A stretch of DNA of 64,000 nucleotides, taken from Acanthococcus lagerstroemiae (lineage: Eukaryota; Arthropoda; Insecta; Hemiptera; Eriococcidae). This document shows positions 57,420 to 64,000 of the stretch, in pieces. The DNA lies in NCBI GenBank assembly GCA_031841125.1, contig CM063114.1, forward strand, positions 5,270,001 to 5,334,000. Reading direction: 5' to 3'. The position numbers and the translations under genes were made by a program. The notes beneath the pieces are model-generated. The model made no database searches and was not told the DNA's origin. It was given only the letters and a program-made list of their open reading frames with translations. How positions within the stretch are numbered: position 1 is the first letter of the stretch; each line of letters opens with the position of its first letter.

Positions 57420-57546
57420 ATCCATATTGGAGTGTGAGTGACCTTGGTAAATCCTATATTTAGGGTGTGCCATGATGGCATAGCAGCCGAAAGCGCTCTG
57501 GACTACAGAAGGAAGAAATTGTAAATTGGCACACCCTAAATATAGA
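57420..57546 (+). mobile_element. Minimal Penelope-derived element, copy 3
   Basis: Only 127 bp. It joins the Penelope 5' tip (GGAGTGTGAGTGACCTTGGTAA) directly to the hammerhead region and the 3' tip (AAATTGGCACACCCTAAATA), with all coding sequence absent. The two ends are inverted repeats of each other over about 26 bp with one mismatch. It sits beside, or in, a copy of the SINE body that resumes at 57553. Confidence 0.8.
57467..57505 (+). ncRNA. Hammerhead ribozyme remnant in the minimal element
   Basis: Retains TGATGGC...GCC, GAAA, the AGCGCT palindrome and CTGGA, but the first bases of the CTGATGA core are missing (GCCATGATGG). Predicted inactive. Confidence 0.65.
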
Positions 57547-57552
57547 ATTTAC

Positions 57553-57790
57553 CTAGACTACCCTACCTAGTAGGCCGCGCGACGTGATCGCTTCAGTCGT
57601 CCATATCCGAATGCAGATATGGCCCTGAAAGAAGGTATTCTGCAACGTGAGAAATATTTAAGTTAGATAATATCGTAAATACATTAACCACAATTTCTAT
57701 TATCACCTGTCATAAACCAGTCCTAAACAGCTTTTGGAGCACTTGATTTGCCTGAGAGCCTCCGAAAACAATGTCCATGACTCCCTGTAT
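57553..57790 (+). repeat. SINE body, partial copy
   Basis: Reverse complement matches 49990-50215: GTGATCGCTTCAGTC, AGATATGGCCCTGAAAGAAG, ATTTAAGTTAGATAATAT and GATTTGCCTGAGAGCC. Confidence 0.65.
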
Positions 57791-58009
57791 CCTGCCAGAA
57801 GCGGATGTTCGGTTGCGTAGGTATCGATGCACGTATGCTAAATTGGCTCCTCAGACACTGCACCCCTGGCCCTGGAAACTACCTTTTCGAGTATCACATC
57901 AGTGATCAGAGGGAAAAAAGATACGGGGATAGCAGTGTATGTAATTTACCCTCCAGTAATAAAAATTTGAATCGAAAATTCTTCAAAAATTGGTGACCGG
58001 TAGAGTCGG
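57791..58009. repeat. GGCGATGCACGC dispersed repeat, third copy
   Basis: GGTATCGATGCACGTATGCTAAATTGGCTCCTCAGACACTGC-type order (57811-57860) parallels 27165-27230 and 46125-46200. The plus-strand frame across it is not a gene. Confidence 0.55.
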
Positions 58010-58520
58010 CAAGGCTCTCAAAGAGTTTCCAGACGTTCTGAGCAAAAATGAAAAATCTTGGTAGTCTTAAACCGGTCTGGAAGCGTCTAACCGAGTCTTG
58101 ACACTAGTCATGAGAAGTAAAGTGTCTCAAAGAGTTCAGTCCTTAAGTCCTAATCATTCCTGATGAATCTTAATCAAATTTGGAAGTCTTAAAGTCTCAA
58201 TCAAATTTGGAAGATCTGTGAAGAGACTCAAACGAGTATTAAACAAATTTGGAAAAACCCTAAAGAGTCTTGAACTAAGTAGCCTAGAAGAGCTTTGTAT
58301 GATCTTCAATGAGCATTAAGGAGTCCCACCATCGTACATGGATTTTAGAGAATGGCAAACAAGTATGGAATAGTTTTAAAAATCTTGATGGTATCTTGAA
58401 GAGCCCTAATGAAGTCTGGTCGAACGAAAATTTTCGCCAGTTTGAGAAAGCGTTCAAGAGTTTGAAGTAAATTTAGGAAAGGTTAAAATTCTTGAACTAG
58501 TATTGTAAGATCTTTGGTAG
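58010..58520 (-). repeat. Degenerate GACT array, inverse orientation
   Basis: Loose repeats of AGTCTTAAAGAGT/AAATTTGGAAG, the complement of the arrays at 28.9 and 47.9 kb. Confidence 0.65.
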
Positions 58521-61500
58521 ACTTTAAGATTGCGATGAATTTTAAACGTTTTTTTTTTAGAAACCTCCACCCAGTCGGAAATCTAGCGGATTAAAAATTG
58601 ATTGCCAATTAAAAATTTGAAAAAAAAAGAAAAAAAAAACAGTTGGCGGAACAAACGTTCATACGCCCCCCCCCCAAAAAAAAAAAAAATCTTCCTTCTG
58701 TCCTCATTCAATGAGAATTTTCATTCTATTAGAATCTTTACCCAGTGTAAAAATTATCGAAACATTCGGGTGAGAGTAACTACAAAGTTTTTACTCATTC
58801 ACATCATCAGCACACAAAAAGTCACGTATAAGACCCCCCCCCACTCCACCCAAGCAGTCTGTCAACAGTAGTTATTGAGAATATTGTCACATTATAACGT
58901 GAGCATACTATGGGCTATAGGTCCCCCGTCACGTAAGTCCATGGGTGCTTGTTGTGGGGGAACGTTAATAATAATATATAAATATTGTAGGTAATGACTC
59001 CATGGAGAAAGATTAAATGGTACTCGAAAACTATACCCATTTATTTGAAATCAATGTTTATTTAATGTTTGTAAGTTGTGCACGAGCACCGAAGAATGCC
59101 TCGTCTGATTGCATACATATGTTGCTCATTTTTATTTCTTTAATTACCTATCTACTTATTTAGAAAATGATCTTTTGTGTTTATGCTTTGCAGGTATGTA
59201 CGTGCAATATTCAGTACTCTGAAGATGTTGTTTGAATATGAATGGAAGTTGAAGAACCGTGTCTATGTCTCAAGAATATTCACGATGTCTAAATGAACTC
59301 ATGTCAAAAAAAGGTGTGTATGAGTTTTGAAACTGTATCATTTGAGAAAATCGGGTTGTTTACCTGTTATGGTGACGAACTAATTCTGATAATATTTTTG
59401 CTCGTTATGTACGACCAAAATTTTTGTTTGGATGAATTTCGATCCTACCCAGGCCTGCCTATGTATTTATGTCGAGTTGATAAATGAAAATAGATGATTC
59501 GCTTTTCTGCCCAAGCATTAATAGCGAGAAATATTTTTGATGTTATACCTAATTGATTTCGTTTTCATCCGCAACTTTTTAAACCCATTTTGCGCAGGAG
59601 CTCGCTGTTGTTCAGCCAGAAATCTGCTATAGTCTTTTCTTGATTGATTGATCAGCGTTTCCGTTATCCCGGTAATCAATTGAATAAGATTTGAAACAAA
59701 AGAAGTGTAAGCTTATATTTTTATAATGGTTTGTGCCGTCGAAGATTGCTTCGGAAACCTAATCACATCCTGACATATTGCGGACTTGAAAACTATCTAC
59801 AATATAATTTCTACGACAGTCTATTTTGATATATGAAGTATAAGAAGCTTTTTAACATCCTTCTAAGTTCGCGTTATTGTTGAACTTAAATTTCGCGGAA
59901 GCGACTTAGCTCTTGCTGACTTGTAATTTTTATTTATTTAGAGATATGGGGTTCGAGACTGACTGCCGTAGTCAAAATTATAAAGTCCTTAGGGTTGGCT
60001 CGGATACACAATTTATGTTTGATGAGAAAGTTGTAAAATGCAGGATGTTGATCTTAGATTCGGGGAAAGCTTGTTAGCCTCTAAGCCACACATTACTTTT
60101 GGGTGATAGTAATTTTGCTCTATAAAAATCTATTAAGTATAAGAGAATCCTGCCTTTATCGTCGAAAATCATTTTAGCCCTGCGGTAGCGTGGAAGTCGT
60201 TCTGGAGGAGGGGATACATTTCAGATTTTTTTCTCAGGGAAATCGGGTTACTTCTGGTGAAGAGGGAGCAAGCAACCCTTTTCGAAGCTTTTCAAATATC
60301 TGAATTGGAAAAAATATTTGTAGGCTGGGGAATATACCCTTTTACCACCCTTTATTTACGTCATTTGAACCCAATACTGAATACAAAGAATTCTGATAAT
60401 CGGTATCAAGAAAGCTGAAAAGAATTTGAACACACTTCAAGCGTCATTTTTGAAAATGAAAGTGCAATTTCTAGAGTACATTGGCATTCCTGACTCTGAA
60501 ACTACTAATCATCTCCATGAACATTTTAGCTAGCTACCTCAGTTGAGGACCTGACTTCCAAAATGCGGTTAGTCCAAAAAATGAAATGTTGCGAAATCGA
60601 AAAAAACATTCTAACTCGCGAACGATTGCGTGGATAGGAAAGGGGAGGGGTCAATGCTAATACCGCCCAAGTATGAAGATTGGCGTGGGAACAATCTTCG
60701 AGCTACGGGAGGCAAAATGGGAAAAGTCGTGGACGTAGCTCGTTTTGGCAGACCATGTCATACTTGTGAAAGGTTAAAATTCGAACATCTTGACCCATAA
60801 ACTGTCAGAAATCAGAAGATACAGCTTAAAGACGACCATTCCGATGAAGGAGCACAGGTGAACAATGCCCCCCCCCCATCCCTCAGACATCCTTATACCC
60901 CCCTGAACAGGAAAAAGCACGTATGACTTACAGTCGTAAAAGTCTTTGTATTCATAAAATTTGAAAAAACAAGTAAGTCAGTATCATAAAAAAGAACGAG
61001 AGAAAGGTTTAGCTGGCTCTAAGTCGTGATTAAATCGTGAAACCAACTCTGAAAGGTTCCTTTTGACTTTCTCCATCAGACTGCGCTAAAAACTTGATTT
61101 TTGATTTTTAGGACTAAGCGCGTTTTGGAAGTCAGGTTCCCTTAATTATGGTAATCTGGACAATCATAGTGCGGATTGCTATATAGGTACTTCTTTGGTT
61201 TGGCGGAGAAAATGAAGCTTTTTCTTATTATTGCAACTATAAGGTACTCTAGGGGAGAAAATGAAAAGTAATGAGAAAATCTACAAATTACCATAACGTG
61301 TCCTCGAAAAGTATTAAGAAGCCCAAATCTGACCGCTTTTCAGGCAGCAGATTTTTAGGTTGAAAATAATGCCGCATCTACACAATCTGGAAGTCTAATT
61401 ACAGTTCAATTCAAAGACCTTTCAGTTCTCAAAATACGTAGCACTTTGTTCATGTATTAGTACATTTTATCAATAACACTAGTATGGAAGCTCGATTTTC

Positions 61501-61885
61501 TCCATAAGCGCTCTGTGCATTTATGAACAGATCTTACCAAGGAGGCTATAGCCTCCTCCCAAAAAAATTGAAATGAAAATAGGCAAGTACGAACCTGTTC
61601 AATTTTTTTCTCTTTTAGCCCCCACCAAAAAACCTCTGGCGGCGTCTCTGGCTCTGAGTAGATGCGAAAACTAAGATATCTTCATACGTATTTGAGGGTC
61701 GATAGTATGAAAACGGTTGATGCTAGTGAAGTTGTGTTCTTATGAAAATGACATGACTGACTTCTAGTCGAAATCATGCCATAAATAATTGGGGTAGCAC
61801 ATAATTTTTTGAAAATGAGATTGAAAACAGATGGATTCAATAATGACACTATCTTATGATGGTAGCCAAGTGGTATTTTAACAAC
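58521..61885. other. No gene recognised
   Basis: Homopolymers at 58617-58690 (A and C runs). 59100-60000 appears unique and less repetitive. A perfect palindrome GGAGGCTATAGCCTCC lies at 61540-61555. No frame resembles a known protein; the frame 59293-59487 is hydrophobic and unsupported. Confidence 0.3.
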
Positions 61886-62486
61886 TGTGGCAGTTTCTAT
61901 AAAAAGGGGTAACTTTGTCGATCGATTAAAGTCTCAGAGAACGCGAAAAAAGAAAAACAAAATTTTTTAGTCAGTAACATCAATTTTGAGATTTTGGTTG
62001 ATTTCTATAGAAAAAACATCGCAATAATGAAGAGACAAAATTTACGCGCATGAGAGAGAAGAGGGAGAGAGAGAGAGAAAGAGAATTATGAAAGAGAATG
62101 AGGGAAAAAATGCGAATGTCTCCGCTCGCTTCTTCCTGGTATTTCGGAGCTCACAAATAAATCCGATGTTCTGAATTGTTACCACACAGAAGAGCGAAAA
62201 ATTACCTTTCCAACAAGCCCTCGTCGAGGCTGGTAACGTGATTCCGCGGCGAATGACGGAGTGGGAGAAAAAGGTGTGTCTAACTTCAAACGCGTTTTTC
62301 CCAAAAACGTGTTTTCGCGCGTTCTCGTTACACTCATCTTTGACCGCTTGTATCTCCGGAACAATAAAAGGTACAAATCTTGCCGACAGTTCGTTGGAAT
62401 GGGCATTCATTCCTCTATTACGTATTGTGCGTAACTCCAAATTCGTCGGATTGACAAAGTTACCCATTTTTATAGAAACTGCCACA
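61886..62486. mobile_element. MULE-derived non-autonomous element, copy 2
   Basis: Ends TGTGGCAGTTTCTATAAAAA and, inverted, the same word differ only further in (GGGG versus TGGG); the repeats continue to AACTTTGTC. The interior is colinear with 40228-40816 and includes a (GA)n stretch at 62052-62080. No clear target duplication. Minus-strand frames inside are shadows. Confidence 0.78.
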
Positions 62487-62984
62487 TTATTGTTCGTGTG
62501 CGTAACTGACTGCCTCTACATATCTGATAACGGCTTGCTAAGAAAGTCAAATTTTGTATATAGTTAGAGCAGCTGTGCCAAAAAGCCCAATAATGCAGCT
62601 ATTTTGAGAAATAATGGTGCTATAAAAATACTGCAAAATAAGGAAATTTCCAGTTCTGCAATAATTGACGTGTCCCTAATTATCCTTCTACTTGGTAGTT
62701 TCTCTTCTTCATGATTGTTACAGTGTATGCATTTGAAGATTGACCACTGTAAGATATGTGTACATTCTTGTTATACTAACTAGTGGCGCCATATGAATAT
62801 TATATGCATTCAACCCCTCCAGTTTACTTATTCTCTCATTCGTCTCCCTAATTTGCCGTATTATGCCTCCATGTTGACAGATAAGAAAACTTACCAGAAC
62901 CGCCTCCCCTATTTACATATTTTTTCATTTCTTCAGGCGCCGCATCCGGTACCGGACGTTGGCGGTCGCGGTTTCTGACGCGGG
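62487..62984. other. No gene recognised
   Basis: AT-rich spacer between the MULE derivative and a SINE copy. Nothing identifiable. Confidence 0.3.
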
Positions 62985-63290
62985 ACACTCCTGGGCAGGT
63001 TAGTCGGGGTATCTTGCCGTCGCTTTCCTCACGGTTTTGTTGCGTTAGTTTTTCCCTTCTCTGTGCCGAAGAGTGTGCAGACGCAGTTCGCTTACTAGCT
63101 ACGTGTTTCACGACGTTGAGTAAGTTGTCCACGATGTGCACACGCACAGTACCAATCTTTCTGATCTGGTGGTAACACACCCTGCGATTGCAATGCCTTG
63201 TTCGTGTGAACTGGCGGGGGATACAGAACGCGCTATGTTTCCTCCTCGATTGAATTTATCTCCCTAATCTGTCAAATACCCCCAAGTTGA
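62985..63290 (-). repeat. SINE body, partial copy
   Basis: Plus-strand words GTACCAATCTTTCTGATCTG, GGTAACACACCCTGCGATTG and ATTTCTCCC-like tails correspond to 45781-45965 (inverted) and 50160-50440 (direct). Confidence 0.6.
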
Positions 63291-64000
63291 CGGATCAGGA
63301 AAACAAACGTTATTAGAACTCACTTTCGATTACTATCGACTGTTACAGAACATCCGTTTTCTTACTAGTGCCGCTGAAACTGAAAACGCAAGCCAAGCCA
63401 CAAATTTGGCAGCCTATACAATATGAAATATGCAGATAAGTCATGAGGCTATATGGTTATATAAGAGCCGTGGACATATACATTTTCTCCCTCATAAAAG
63501 TCTCGATTTCCGACAGGCCAGTTTCGATTTCATTTCGAATAATAAAATTTTATAATGAGAAAGAATCAAGACTGCTTCGTCCAGCCGACCCTGAAATTAC
63601 GATTCCATAAGTATATAAAATTTCCGCGGACGGGAAATTCCTCTGTTTAAAGCAAACAGTAAACTTTTCATGCCTATACATATTTTCCATTTTGTTGATA
63701 CTTTATAGCCGCAGTTTTATTATTTTATCACGATTCAAAACAGGAAAATTGTTACGCGAATGTACGCGTATAGTTCTCTAAATGGGATTGAAACAAATAT
63801 TTCGCGGGTTATAGCTTCTTTTTTATTTTTGTTATTTTTATTTAAATTGAAATAGTAGACGAAAAAAAATTTTCTCGAAGATGAGCAAAAGACAAATAAG
63901 TCGATTATGCTGTATGGAGTCAACTGGTGCGTGTGGTTCGGTTTTTCAGTTTCCTTTTTTATTATATGACTGCTGTGTTTGCTGTAGCTTAGGTGCTTAG
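63291..64000. other. No gene recognised up to the window edge
   Basis: AT-rich. The minus-strand frame 63735-63923 is a low-complexity product. Confidence 0.3.

Overview
This is eukaryotic, AT-rich animal DNA, most likely from an arthropod (an insect would fit). I cannot name the species. The evidence is very low coding density, long homopolymer and microsatellite runs, two intact membrane-anchored glycosyltransferase genes of the animal GT92/DUF23 family, and a diverse set of decayed animal transposons (hAT, Mutator-like, Ginger-like, mariner, RTE-type LINEs, Penelope-like elements, tRNA-derived SINEs). There are no operons, CRISPR arrays, rRNA genes or convincing tRNA genes.

Only two genes are clearly intact. 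Both lie on the minus strand, have uninterrupted reading frames, and form a tandem pair of GT92 paralogues at 15163-16701 and 22004-23551. Their 3' flanks are homologous, so they arose by segmental duplication. A stretch of about 234 bp inside the two genes is almost identical while the rest has diverged, which points to gene conversion. Their N-terminal anchors are very different. The first gene block interrupts a repeat that is contiguous, and gene-free, at 8590-9010. One further candidate exon (33777-33953, minus) is weakly supported.

The rest is mobile DNA and its debris. 0-10 kb holds a Mutator-like transposase fragment, a hAT MITE, an RTE-type reverse transcriptase fragment and a Penelope-like element with 12-bp target duplications, a GIY-YIG endonuclease and an apparently complete hammerhead ribozyme. 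10-24 kb holds stutter-like repeats, a fold-back mariner fragment, a Ginger-like transposon (4-bp CATA duplication, subterminal repeats, a C2HC/integrase-tail fragment), an RTE LINE and the GT92 pair. 24-40 kb holds several hAT MITEs with perfect 8-bp duplications, a 1.5-kb inverted-repeat element, another LINE fragment and a second Penelope copy. 40-64 kb holds Mutator-type deletion derivatives, a 2.4-kb hAT element, tRNA-headed SINEs, a 1.9-kb Mutator-like element filled with a higher-order minisatellite and split by a LINE, and a minimal Penelope/hammerhead derivative.

The points most worth following are the hammerhead ribozyme series, the terminal inverted repeats of the Penelope copies that vary together, the transposon packed with a higher-order repeat, the Ginger-like element, and the gene conversion and empty-site picture around the GT92 pair. 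All calls come from reading the sequence; no database search was run.
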